Below are positions 16,860 through 25,961 of a stretch of 64,000 nt of DNA, in pieces. This DNA is from an uncultured Lachnospiraceae bacterium (GTDB lineage: Bacteria; Bacillota; Clostridia; Lachnospirales; Lachnospiraceae), in the NCBI GenBank assembly GCA_958402795.1, contig CATXUX010000007.1, positions 61,505 through 125,504 of the forward strand, given 5' to 3'. The notes beneath the pieces were generated by a model, which was not told the origin of the DNA, did no database searches, and worked only from the letters and a program-made list of their open reading frames with translations. The position numbers and the translations under genes are program-made. Each line of letters begins with the position of its first letter. Position 1 is the stretch's first letter.

Positions 16860-18049
16860 TTTCAAAAAAGATGGAGCATATGGTGGCGAACAGCTCGGCG
16901 ATCCGGGCGATGTTTGAGGAAGGCAACCGTATGGCAAAGCTGTATGGCGCGGAGAATGTATATGATTTCAGCCTCGGCAATCCCAACGTGCCTGCGCCGG
17001 AGGCGGTAAAGCAATCGATCATTACGCTTCTGGAAGAGGAAGATCCGGTTGCCCTGCACGGTTATACAAGCAGCAACGCGGGGTACGAGGACGTGCGTGA
17101 GGCGGTTGCCCGGTCTCTGAATGAGCGGTTCGATACGAAGTTTGCAGCGAAAAATATTACGATGACTGTGGGCGCGGCAGGCGGCCTGAATGTCATTTTG
17201 AAAGCACTTTTGAATCCGGGGGACGAGGTGATCACGTTCGCGCCGTATTTCGGAGAATACCGGAGTTATGTGGATAATTATGACGGGGTACTTGTGGAAG
17301 TGTCCCCGAATACAGTGGATTTTCAGCCGAAGCTGGATGAATTTGAGCAGAAGATCACACCGAAGACAAAGGCCGTGATCGTGAATACGCCGAACAACCC
17401 GACCGGCGTTGTTTACTCGGAAGAGACGATCCGGAAGATGGCGGCGGTCCTGGAAGCGAAGCAGCGTGAGTACGGTACGGAGATCTACCTGATCTCCGAT
17501 GAGCCTTACCGGGAGCTGGCATATGACGGTGTAGAAGTGCCGTATCTGACAAAATACTACGCGAATACGATCGTCGGTTATTCCTACAGCAAATCGCTGT
17601 CGCTTCCGGGGGAACGGATCGGATATCTGGTGATTCCGGACGAGGCGGCAGACAGTGAACAGCTCATCGGCGCGGCGAATGTGGCGACCAGGATCCTGGG
17701 TTTTGTCAATGCGCCGACTCTGCAGCAGCGGGTTGTGAAGGACTGTCTGGATGAAAAAACGGATATTTCTTTCTACGACCGGAACCGGGAGACGTTGTAC
17801 AACGGCCTGAAAGAACTTGGCTTTTCGTGTGTCAAGCCGCAGGGCGCGTTTTATCTGTTTGTGAAGTCTCCTGTGGAGGATGAGAAGGCATTCTGCGCGG
17901 CGGCGAAGAAGTATCATATTCTGGTCGTATCGGGAAGTTCTTTTGCGTGCCCGGGATACGTAAGGATCGCGTACTGTGTCTCTCATGAGACGATCGTAAA
18001 TTCTCTGCCGAAGTTCGCAGAGCTGGCGAAAGAGTACGGTCTGATCTGA
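16856..18049 (+). CDS. Class I/II pyridoxal-phosphate aminotransferase
   Basis: Amino-acid transaminase of 397 residues, aspartate-aminotransferase-like. Visible motifs: SLGNPNVPAPEAV at the N-terminus, NTPNNPTGVVYS, the Asp of ISDEPYRELAY that contacts the PLP ring nitrogen, and the PLP lysine in YSYSKSLSLPGERIGY. The ATG at 16856 overlaps the DUF2156 stop. hisC follows after 31 bases. It resembles the PLP enzymes annotated as AspC in Lachnospiraceae; substrate cannot be assigned. Confidence 0.92.
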   Translation: MISKKMEHMVANSSAIRAMFEEGNRMAKLYGAENVYDFSLGNPNVPAPEAVKQSIITLLEEEDPVALHGYTSSNAGYEDVREAVARSLNERFDTKFAAKNITMTVGAAGGLNVILKALLNPGDEVITFAPYFGEYRSYVDNYDGVLVEVSPNTVDFQPKLDEFEQKITPKTKAVIVNTPNNPTGVVYSEETIRKMAAVLEAKQREYGTEIYLISDEPYRELAYDGVEVPYLTKYYANTIVGYSYSKSLSLPGERIGYLVIPDEAADSEQLIGAANVATRILGFVNAPTLQQRVVKDCLDEKTDISFYDRNRETLYNGLKELGFSCVKPQGAFYLFVKSPVEDEKAFCAAAKKYHILVVSGSSFACPGYVRIAYCVSHETIVNSLPKFAELAKEYGLI

Positions 18050-18080
18050 CCGCAGAAATAACAGCAGACAGGAGAAAAAG

Positions 18081-19154
18081 ATGGATTTGAATCCGAATAT
18101 CAAGAACAATATCCGGCAGGTGGAGCCGTATGTGCCGGGAGAACAGCCGCAGGGGCGGGTGATCAAACTGAATACAAACGAGAACCCGTATCCGCCTGCA
18201 CCAGGAGTAGAACGGGCGCTGCGGGAAATGAATTCCGACCGTCTCCGGCTGTATCCGGATCCGACGGCGGAGATGTTGGTGGAAGCGCTTGCCGGTCAGT
18301 ACGGAGTCGGGAAAGACCAGATTTTTGTCGGGGTCGGATCGGACGATGTGCTTTCCATGTGTTTCCTGACTTTTTTTAACTCAGAGAAACCGGTTTTATT
18401 TCCCGATATTACGTATTCCTTTTACAAGGTCTGGGCAGAATTGTACCGGATTCCGTACATGTGTCCAAAGCTGGATGAGAATTTCCGGATCCGCAGAGAA
18501 GATTATTATCAGGAAAACGGCGGTGTGATCTTCCCGAATCCGAACGCGCCGACCGCCATCTACGAAGATCTGGAATTCGTTGAGGATATCCTTGTGCATA
18601 ACCGGGATGTGGTGGTGATCGTGGACGAGGCGTATATTGATTTCGCAGGAAAATCGGCGCTGGAGCTGATCGACAAGTATGAAAACCTGATCGTGGTACA
18701 GACGTTTTCCAAGTCGCGTTCCATGGCGGGGATGCGTATCGGCTATGCCGTGAGCAATCCGGCGCTGATCCGGTGTCTGAACGATGTGAAGTATTCCTTT
18801 AATTCCTATACGATGAATCAGCCGTCGCTGATCTGCGGCGTGGAGGCTCTTGGCGATCAGGCGTATTTCCGATCGACGGTGGACCGGATCGTCAGGACGC
18901 GGGAGTGGGCGAAAGAAGAACTGCGCAGTCTCGGGTTTGTGTTCCCGGATTCACAGGCGAATTTCATTTTTGCAACACATCCGGAGGTGGACGCAGGCGA
19001 ACTTTTTACATCGCTCAAAGAAGCCGGAATCTATGTCCGGCACTGGGACGCCGAACGGATCAGGCAGTATCTGCGGATTACGATAGGAACGAGGGAAGAG
19101 ATGGATGTCTTCTTTTCGTTTTTGAAAGATTATATGACTGGAGGAACTAGATAA
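18081..19154 (+). CDS. hisC: Histidinol-phosphate aminotransferase
   Basis: Transaminates imidazole-acetol phosphate in histidine synthesis, possibly also aromatic amino acids. 357 residues. KLNTNENPYPPAPGV, the PLP-ring Asp in VIVDEAYIDFAG, the PLP lysine in VQTFSKSRSMAGMRIGYA and the C-terminal LRITIGTREEMD are HisC hallmarks. ATG at 18081 after CAGGAGAAAAAG. It is outside a his operon and next to another aminotransferase, so a broader role is possible. The stop abuts the ATG of the next gene. Confidence 0.93.
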   Translation: MDLNPNIKNNIRQVEPYVPGEQPQGRVIKLNTNENPYPPAPGVERALREMNSDRLRLYPDPTAEMLVEALAGQYGVGKDQIFVGVGSDDVLSMCFLTFFNSEKPVLFPDITYSFYKVWAELYRIPYMCPKLDENFRIRREDYYQENGGVIFPNPNAPTAIYEDLEFVEDILVHNRDVVVIVDEAYIDFAGKSALELIDKYENLIVVQTFSKSRSMAGMRIGYAVSNPALIRCLNDVKYSFNSYTMNQPSLICGVEALGDQAYFRSTVDRIVRTREWAKEELRSLGFVFPDSQANFIFATHPEVDAGELFTSLKEAGIYVRHWDAERIRQYLRITIGTREEMDVFFSFLKDYMTGGTR

Positions 19155-19664
19155 ATGCAGGAGACAATCATTAACTGGCTTGTTGCGAATCTTGGAGGAA
19201 AGGTCGGCAAAGAACTGATCGTATTCATTGTTTCGATGATCCCGATCCTGGAACTGCGCGGCGGACTTCTCGCGGCAGGTCCGGCATTTCTGGACATCCC
19301 GATGAAAACGGCGATCCCGATCTGCATCATCGGCAATCTGATCCCGATCCCGTTTATCCTCCTGCTCATCACAAAGATATTTGACTGGATGAAACAGACG
19401 AAAAAGTTAAAACCGATGGTGGAAAAAATCGAGAAAAAAGCGATGAGCAAGAGCCAGAATATTGAGAAATATGAATTTTGGGGACTGGTTGCGTTCGTCG
19501 GGATCCCCCTGCCCGGTACCGGCGCATGGACAGGATCTCTGATCGCGGCGCTTCTGGGAATCCGGTTTCGAAAGGCATTCCCTGCAATCGTGCTGGGGGT
19601 ACTTCTGGCAGCATTCATCATGTCCGTGCTGTCCTACGGCCTGCTCGGCGGTATTTTCGGATAA
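19155..19664 (+). CDS. Small multidrug export-like membrane protein (COG2426)
   Basis: 169 residues, all-helical membrane protein with four or five hydrophobic segments. MIPILELRGGLLAAGPAFLDI near the N-terminus and GLVAFVGIPLPGTGAWTGSL with the Gly/Pro-rich loop are typical of COG2426, annotated as small multidrug export proteins but without firm biochemical proof. The ATG follows the hisC TAA with no gap and uses the GGAGG inside the hisC end. A terminator follows. Confidence 0.88.
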   Translation: MQETIINWLVANLGGKVGKELIVFIVSMIPILELRGGLLAAGPAFLDIPMKTAIPICIIGNLIPIPFILLLITKIFDWMKQTKKLKPMVEKIEKKAMSKSQNIEKYEFWGLVAFVGIPLPGTGAWTGSLIAALLGIRFRKAFPAIVLGVLLAAFIMSVLSYGLLGGIFG

Positions 19665-19666
19665 AA

Positions 19667-19703
19667 CAGCCTGCCGCATGGACAGGCTGCGGGAGCTTTT
19701 TTT
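19667..19703 (+). terminator. Terminator after the COG2426 gene
   Basis: CAGCCTG and CAGGCTG arms with a 9-base loop, then CGGGAGC and a seven-T run. The gap between the stem and the Ts is slightly long. Confidence 0.65.
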
Positions 19704-19746
19704 ATAGAAAAGACAGCAATAACAAATCAGGAGGTAAGGATGCGAT

Positions 19747-20205
19747 ATGGGTGTAAAGAGTGAAGAAGAAAAGAGGACGACGCGCTGGCGCGCCGTAATG
19801 GCAGTCACGACAGTCCTGCTCATCCTGATCGTGGTATTCTTTCTGTTCCGGATGTTTACCGGGAATCCGCTGGAGGGACAGTGGAGTTCCCAGGACATGG
19901 ATCTGGACATCACTGTCAGGGATGACGGGAAACTGGAAGTTACCTGGCCGGAACGATTCGCCGGAGAAGAGATATCTGTGGAGATGCTGTATGATATTGA
20001 TACAGGGACGAAGACACTGGCCCTGCATATCGATGACAGTCTGACTGCATCGGCGGCAGAAGCGTCAGACGGGGCGGTGACAGAAGAAGACCTGCTTTCG
20101 GCTCTGGATTCCCTGGAGGGGACTTATGATTACAGCCTGGAGCAGAACCAGCTGACACTGACCGACCGGGAATACGGGGAGCAGATGGTATTTGATAAGC
20201 GTTAG
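19747..20205 (+). CDS. Small membrane-anchored protein of unknown function
   Basis: 152 residues. A basic cytoplasmic N-terminus is followed by one hydrophobic helix (about 18-38, VMAVTTVLLILIVVFFLFRM) and an extracytoplasmic acidic domain containing GNPLEGQWSSQDMDLDITV and later LDSLEGTYDYSLEQNQLTLTD, which looks beta-rich. I do not recognise a family. It lies between the COG2426 terminator and ispG with a ribosome binding site AGGAGGTAAGG. A lipocalin-like or small beta-sheet domain is only a guess. Confidence 0.75.
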   Translation: MGVKSEEEKRTTRWRAVMAVTTVLLILIVVFFLFRMFTGNPLEGQWSSQDMDLDITVRDDGKLEVTWPERFAGEEISVEMLYDIDTGTKTLALHIDDSLTASAAEASDGAVTEEDLLSALDSLEGTYDYSLEQNQLTLTDREYGEQMVFDKR

Positions 20206-20246
20206 TGTACTTGTATCATTACACCAGGAGTAAGGAGAAGAAACCG

Positions 20247-21302
20247 ATGCTAAGGAATGAAACAAAAGAAGTCAGAATCGGAGACGTCACGATCGGAGGA
20301 GCGTATCCGGTTGCCATCCAGTCTATGACAAATACACGCACAGAGGATGTAGAGGCTACGGTAGACCAGATCCACAGGCTGGAGGCGGCGGGATGTGAGA
20401 TCGTGCGCTGTACAGTGCCGACGCAGGAGGCGGCGGAAGCGCTGCGGGAGATTAAAAAGCAGATCCATATCCCGCTGGTGGCAGATATTCATTTTGATTA
20501 CCGCATGGCGATCGCGGCGATCGAGAACGGGGCAGACAAGATCCGGATCAACCCGGGAAACATCGGCTCCGAAGAACGTGTCAGGGCAGTGGTGGATAAG
20601 GCAAAGGAATACGGTGTTCCGATCCGTGTCGGCGTGAACAGCGGGTCGCTGGAAAAGCCGCTGATCACAAAGTACGGCGGTGTGACTGCAGAGGGACTTG
20701 TGGAGAGTGCGCTGGACAAGGTCCACATGATCGAGGAGATGGATTATGACAATCTGGTCGTAAGCATCAAATCGTCGGATGTGATGATGTGCGTGAAAGC
20801 GCACGAGCTGATCGCGCCAAAATGTCCATATCCGCTGCATGTCGGGATCACCGAGGCAGGGACGCTCTATTCGGGAAATGTGAAGTCCTCTGTCGGACTG
20901 GGAATCATTCTCAATGAAGGGATCGGCAATACGATCCGTGTCTCGCTGACAGGAGATCCGGTAGAGGAGATCAAGACTGCAAAACTCATTTTGAAGACAC
21001 TGGGCCTGCGGCACGGCGGTGTGGAAGTGGTTTCCTGCCCGACCTGCGGCAGAACAAAGATCGACCTCATCGGACTGGCGAATCAGGTAGAGACGATGGT
21101 CGCTGAATTTCCGCTCGACATCAAGGTTGCCGTTATGGGATGTGTGGTAAACGGACCGGGTGAGGCGAAGGAGGCAGACATCGGGATCGCCGGAGGCGCC
21201 GGAGAAGGTCTTCTGATCAAAAAAGGCGAGATCATCCGGAAAGTCAAGGAAGAGGAACTGCTGGAAACGCTTCGTCAGGAGTTGATAAATTGGAACAAGT
21301 AA
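20247..21302 (+). CDS. ispG: 4-hydroxy-3-methylbut-2-en-1-yl diphosphate synthase
   Basis: Iron-sulfur enzyme of the MEP isoprenoid pathway converting MEcPP to HMBPP. 352 residues. TIM-barrel start RIGDVTIGGAYPVAIQSMTNT; the cluster cysteines are in VSCPTCGRTKID and AVMGCVVNGPGEAKEAD. The ATG at 20247 has AAGGAG at 20232; the frame is open to 20205 but that start lacks a ribosome binding site. It overlaps polC by 13 bases, an arrangement known in related Clostridia. Confidence 0.97.
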   Translation: MLRNETKEVRIGDVTIGGAYPVAIQSMTNTRTEDVEATVDQIHRLEAAGCEIVRCTVPTQEAAEALREIKKQIHIPLVADIHFDYRMAIAAIENGADKIRINPGNIGSEERVRAVVDKAKEYGVPIRVGVNSGSLEKPLITKYGGVTAEGLVESALDKVHMIEEMDYDNLVVSIKSSDVMMCVKAHELIAPKCPYPLHVGITEAGTLYSGNVKSSVGLGIILNEGIGNTIRVSLTGDPVEEIKTAKLILKTLGLRHGGVEVVSCPTCGRTKIDLIGLANQVETMVAEFPLDIKVAVMGCVVNGPGEAKEADIGIAGGAGEGLLIKKGEIIRKVKEEELLETLRQELINWNK

Positions 21303-24300
21303 AAGACACAAAGACATTTTTTGACGTTTTCCCCACACTCAGGGTGGAGAAGGAAACGCAATTTTTGTTTGCAGATGTGGAGGTGCAGAAGATTTCGACG
21401 AATACTTCGCGTGATTTTCTGCACATTTACATATTCAGCCGCCACCTGATCCAGAAACGGCAGATCCGCCAGATGGAACAAAAAATCAAGGAACAGCTTT
21501 TCGGAAAAACGCCGGTACAGATCCGGCTCATGGAAGACTATGCATTGTCAGAGCAGTATACGCCGGCGGTGCTGATGGCGGAGTATCATGACAGTATCGT
21601 GCTGGAATTAAAGGAGCAGAGCGTACTGGCAGCCAGTATGTTTGAACAGGCAGAACTCCGTTTTGAAGAGGAACACATTTTGTGCATTGATCTGGTGGAT
21701 ACGATCGTATCTGAGGGACGAAGGGATCAGATCGTACATCTTCTGGATGAGGTCTTTAACGACCGGTTTCATATCAGGACAGAGATCCGGAGCGGATATT
21801 GTAAGAAAGAAGAAAATAAAAACCAGGAGTATGAGGAACAGCGTATCCAGCAGGAGATCAATGCGATCTTTGCCCGGAACAAGAAGTACCACGAATCGGA
21901 TCAGGACCAGATGCATGCACACGAGGAGAAAAGCAGAACGTCTGCACGGACCAAAGACTCGGGAAATGCAAAGCCTTCAGGCGGCAAACCGGGCGGACGA
22001 AAAACCGACAATGGCAGAAAGAGCACAACCGGACGGGAGACGTCAGGAAATTCAAAGAAGGACTTCAAAGGCGGATCCCGCCGGGATTATGTGCGCCCCC
22101 TAAAGCAGGGCGACGATCCGAACCTGATCTACGGAAGGAATTTTGACGATGAACCGATCCGCCTGGATCTGGTCGTGAGCGAGATGGGAGAGATCACGGT
22201 TCACGGACAGATCATCAAGTTTGAGGCGAGAGAGATCCGGAATGAAAAATCCATTCTGATGTTTGCCGTCAGTGATTTTACGGATACTATTATGGTAAAA
22301 ATGTTCACGAGGAACGAGCAGCTTCCGGAACTGCTGGGCGATCTGAAGAAAGGCGCTTACGTGAAGGTCAAAGGCGTGACGACGATTGACAAATACGACG
22401 GGGAACTGACGATCGGATCTGTGACCGGGATTAAGAAGATCGGTGATTTCACGACGAAGCGTGTGGACTTAAGTCCCGTAAAACGTGTGGAGCTGCACTG
22501 CCATACGAAGATGAGCGATATGGACGGCGTATCGGAAACCCAGGACATCGTCCGGCGGGCACATGACTGGGGACATCCTGCGGTCGCCATCACCGACCAC
22601 GGAGTGGCGCAGGCATTTCCGGACGCGAACCATTATATCGAAAAGCTGGACAAGGACGATCCCTTCAAGGTCTTATATGGCGTGGAGGGGTATGTGGTGG
22701 ACGATCTGACCGAGATCGCGGTCGGGGCGGGCGATGAGAGCCTGGATGATACCTATGTCGTATTCGATCTGGAGACAACGGGATTCAGCGCGATCAAAGA
22801 TAAGATCATTGAGATCGGTGCGGTCAAAGTCGTACACGGGGAGATCGTGGACTCGTTCAGCACCTTTGTCAATCCGGAACGCCCGATTCCGTTTGATATT
22901 ACGAAGCTGACCAGTATTACCGATGAGATGGTGATGGAATACCCGAATATCGAGGTGATCCTGCCGCAGTTTCTGGAGTTTGTCGGCGATGCCGTGCTTG
23001 TGGCGCACAATGCCGGATTTGATGTCGGCTTTATCGAGCAGAACTGCCGCTATCAGGACATAGAACCGGATTTTGTATACGTGGATACGGTTGCGCTCGC
23101 GCGGGTCCTTCTGCCGACATTGTCCAAATATAAGCTGAATGTTGTTGCAAAGGCGCTGGATATTTCTCTGGAAAACCATCACCGCGCAGTGGACGATGCA
23201 GGCGCAACGGCAGAGATTTTTGTAAAGTTCGTGCAGATGCTCAAAGAACGTGGGATCACGACACTGAAAGGGATGAACCAGTTCGGCGATACCAACCCGA
23301 ACGCCATCCGCAAGATGCCGACCTATCATATCATCATTCTGGCGAAAAATGATATCGGACGTTATAACATGTACCAACTGATCTCTGCTTCCCATCTGAC
23401 TTACTTTGCACGCCGTCCGCGGATTCCGAAGAGTCTGCTGAACGAGCACCGGGAGGGACTTGTGATCGGGAGCGCCTGTGAGGCAGGCGAGCTCTACCGT
23501 GCGATCGTGGAAAAAAAATCACCGCAGGTCATTGCGAAGCTGGCGGATTTTTATGATTACTATGAGATCCAGCCGCTTGGGAACAATCAGTTTATGCTGG
23601 AGAGTGAAAAATACCCGGATATCAATACGCTGGAAGATCTGATGGATATCAACCGGGAGATCGTCGCGCTGGGAGAGAAGTTCAACAAGCCGGTTGTCGC
23701 GACCTGCGACGTACATTTTCTGGACCCGGAGGACGAGGTATACCGCCGGATCATCATGGCAGGAAAGGGATTCAGCGATGCGGATAATCAGGCGCCGCTG
23801 TATCTGCGGACGACAGAAGAGATGCTCGCTGAGTTTGAATATCTCGGCTCGGCGAAGTCTCATGAGATCGTCATTGAGAATCCGCGCAAGATCGCGGATA
23901 TGATCGAGAAGATCTCTCCGGTTAATCCCAATAAGTGTCCTCCCGTTATTGAAAATTCGGAGCAGAAGCTGCGGGATATCTGTTATAACCGGGCACATGA
24001 GATCTACGGGGACGATCTGCCCGAACCGGTATCGCAGCGTCTGGAAAAGGAATTGAACTCCATTATATCCAACGGATATTCCGTGATGTATATCATTGCC
24101 CAGAAACTGGTGTGGAAATCCAATGCAGATGGGTATCTGGTGGGATCGCGTGGATCGGTAGGTTCCTCTTTCGTGGCGACCATGGCCGGGATTACAGAAG
24201 TAAATCCGCTTTCCCCGCATTACTACTGCACGAACTGCCATTACAATGAGTTCGATTCCGACGAAGTGAAGGCATATGCCGGGGGATGCGGATTTGACAT

Positions 24301-25870
24301 GCCGGATAAGCTCTGTCCGAACTGCGGGAAAAAGCTGGTCAAGGCAGGATTTGACATCCCGTTTGAAACGTTCCTTGGATTTAAGGGAGACAAGGAGCCG
24401 GATATCGACCTGAACTTCTCCGGCGAGTATCAGTCCAAGGCGCACAAATATACCGAAGTAATCTTCGGGGAGGGACATACATTCAAGGCAGGGACGATCG
24501 GTACGCTGGCGGACAAGACGGCATACGGCTATGTGAAGAATTACTATGAGGAACGCGGACAGCGAAAAAGACGCTGCGAGATCGAGCGCGTCAGTCAGGG
24601 GTGTACCGGGATCCGCCGAAGTACCGGGCAGCATCCGGGGGGAATCGTCGTACTTCCTCACGGGCATGATATCAATGAATTTACACCGGTGCAGCATCCG
24701 GCGAACGACATGACGGTGGACATCACGACGACACATTTTGATTATCATTCGATCGATCACAACCTGCTGAAACTGGATATTCTGGGACATGATGATCCGA
24801 CGATGATCAAGATGCTGGAGGAATACATTACTTCGGATGCACTGGAAAATGAATATAACGAAGAAAACCCGTTTCATGCGACGGACATTCCGCTGGATGA
24901 CAAGGAGGTTCTGTCACTGTTCCACAATACAAGCGCCCTCGGTATCAAGCCGGAGGACATCGGCGGCTGTGCGCTGGGGACCCTTGGAATCCCGGAGTTC
25001 GGGACGGATTTCGTAATCCAGATGGTACAGGAGGCGAAACCGCAGTCCTTCTCTGACCTGGTCCGGATTTCCGGTCTGTCGCACGGGACCAATGTGTGGC
25101 TTGGGAACGCACAGGAGCTGATCGCTTCCGGAAAAGCGACGATCTCAACGGCAATCTGCACCCGTGATGACATCATGCTGTATCTGATCGGTCAGGGCGT
25201 GGACAGTGCACTTTCTTTTACGATCATGGAAAGCGTCCGGAAAGGAAGAGGACTGAAGCCGGAATGGGAAGAGGCGATGAAAGCGCAGAATGTGCCGGAC
25301 TGGTATCTGGACTCCTGCAAGAAGATCAGCTACATGTTCCCGAAGGCACATGCGGCGGCATATGTCATGATGGCGTACCGGATCGCGTACTGTAAGATCA
25401 ATTATCCGCTGGCATACTATGGGGCATATTTCAGTATCCGTGCAGACGCATTTTCTTACGAGCTGATGTGTCAGGGAAAGGATAAGCTGAACTACTATAT
25501 CAATGATTATAAGAGACGCTCCGACAGTCTGTCCAACAAGGAGCAGGATACGATGAAGGATATGCGTCTTGTGCAGGAGATGTATGCGCGGGGATATGAC
25601 TTTGTGCCGATCGATCTGTACCGGGCAAAGGCAAAGCAGTTTCAGATCATTGACGGAAAGCTGATGCCGTCCTTTGCCAGTATCGACGGCATGGGCGACA
25701 AAGCGGCGGAAGCCGTGGAGCTGGCGGCAAAGGACGGACCGTATCTTTCACTGGATGATTTCCAGCAGAGGACCAAGGTCAGCAAAACGGTAATCGATAA
25801 GATGGCAGGCCTGGGACTGTTCGGCGACCTGCCGCAGAGCAATCAGTTATCGTTGTTTGATTTTACATAA
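21290..25870 (+). CDS. polC: DNA polymerase III alpha subunit, PolC type
   Basis: Main replicative polymerase of low-GC Gram-positives, with built-in proofreading. 1526 residues. Domains: N-terminal PolC domain (1-200), a Lys/Gly-rich linker (about 195-265), OB fold (about 290-390), PHP domain starting VELHCHTKMSDMDG (about 400), DEDD 3'-5' exonuclease inserted in it (FDLETTG near 491), polymerase core with a four-Cys zinc module (CTNCHYNEF and CPNCGKK, from about 980) and catalytic Asp pair in PDIDLNFSGEYQ (about 1037). The start is TTG at 21290 with GGAG 8 bases upstream, inside the end of ispG. Confidence 0.97.
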   Translation: MEQVKDTKTFFDVFPTLRVEKETQFLFADVEVQKISTNTSRDFLHIYIFSRHLIQKRQIRQMEQKIKEQLFGKTPVQIRLMEDYALSEQYTPAVLMAEYHDSIVLELKEQSVLAASMFEQAELRFEEEHILCIDLVDTIVSEGRRDQIVHLLDEVFNDRFHIRTEIRSGYCKKEENKNQEYEEQRIQQEINAIFARNKKYHESDQDQMHAHEEKSRTSARTKDSGNAKPSGGKPGGRKTDNGRKSTTGRETSGNSKKDFKGGSRRDYVRPLKQGDDPNLIYGRNFDDEPIRLDLVVSEMGEITVHGQIIKFEAREIRNEKSILMFAVSDFTDTIMVKMFTRNEQLPELLGDLKKGAYVKVKGVTTIDKYDGELTIGSVTGIKKIGDFTTKRVDLSPVKRVELHCHTKMSDMDGVSETQDIVRRAHDWGHPAVAITDHGVAQAFPDANHYIEKLDKDDPFKVLYGVEGYVVDDLTEIAVGAGDESLDDTYVVFDLETTGFSAIKDKIIEIGAVKVVHGEIVDSFSTFVNPERPIPFDITKLTSITDEMVMEYPNIEVILPQFLEFVGDAVLVAHNAGFDVGFIEQNCRYQDIEPDFVYVDTVALARVLLPTLSKYKLNVVAKALDISLENHHRAVDDAGATAEIFVKFVQMLKERGITTLKGMNQFGDTNPNAIRKMPTYHIIILAKNDIGRYNMYQLISASHLTYFARRPRIPKSLLNEHREGLVIGSACEAGELYRAIVEKKSPQVIAKLADFYDYYEIQPLGNNQFMLESEKYPDINTLEDLMDINREIVALGEKFNKPVVATCDVHFLDPEDEVYRRIIMAGKGFSDADNQAPLYLRTTEEMLAEFEYLGSAKSHEIVIENPRKIADMIEKISPVNPNKCPPVIENSEQKLRDICYNRAHEIYGDDLPEPVSQRLEKELNSIISNGYSVMYIIAQKLVWKSNADGYLVGSRGSVGSSFVATMAGITEVNPLSPHYYCTNCHYNEFDSDEVKAYAGGCGFDMPDKLCPNCGKKLVKAGFDIPFETFLGFKGDKEPDIDLNFSGEYQSKAHKYTEVIFGEGHTFKAGTIGTLADKTAYGYVKNYYEERGQRKRRCEIERVSQGCTGIRRSTGQHPGGIVVLPHGHDINEFTPVQHPANDMTVDITTTHFDYHSIDHNLLKLDILGHDDPTMIKMLEEYITSDALENEYNEENPFHATDIPLDDKEVLSLFHNTSALGIKPEDIGGCALGTLGIPEFGTDFVIQMVQEAKPQSFSDLVRISGLSHGTNVWLGNAQELIASGKATISTAICTRDDIMLYLIGQGVDSALSFTIMESVRKGRGLKPEWEEAMKAQNVPDWYLDSCKKISYMFPKAHAAAYVMMAYRIAYCKINYPLAYYGAYFSIRADAFSYELMCQGKDKLNYYINDYKRRSDSLSNKEQDTMKDMRLVQEMYARGYDFVPIDLYRAKAKQFQIIDGKLMPSFASIDGMGDKAAEAVELAAKDGPYLSLDDFQQRTKVSKTVIDKMAGLGLFGDLPQSNQLSLFDFT

Positions 25871-25899
25871 GAGCGGGAAGAACCGGACGATTCGAAGCG

Positions 25900-25936
25900 G
25901 GGCAGGATATGAAGTACATGAAGTCATATCCTGCCC
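25900..25936. terminator. Strong hairpin between convergent polC and yesN
   Basis: Perfect 13-bp stem GGGCAGGATATGA (25900-25912) with its complement at 25924-25936. It has no close T-run on either strand, so it may act as a Rho-aided or 3'-end-stabilising hairpin for either transcript. Confidence 0.5.
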
Positions 25937-25961
25937 TGAAAATGGATTCGTATCGGCTTTT

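Noticed and set aside
23519..24877. 452-codon open frame antisense to polC
   Set aside because: Typical shadow frame of a GC-balanced coding gene; no ribosome binding site, no recognisable motif, and polC is certain on the other strand. The same applies to antisense frames over rho, araR, hisC, ispG, GH78 and GH3 genes.
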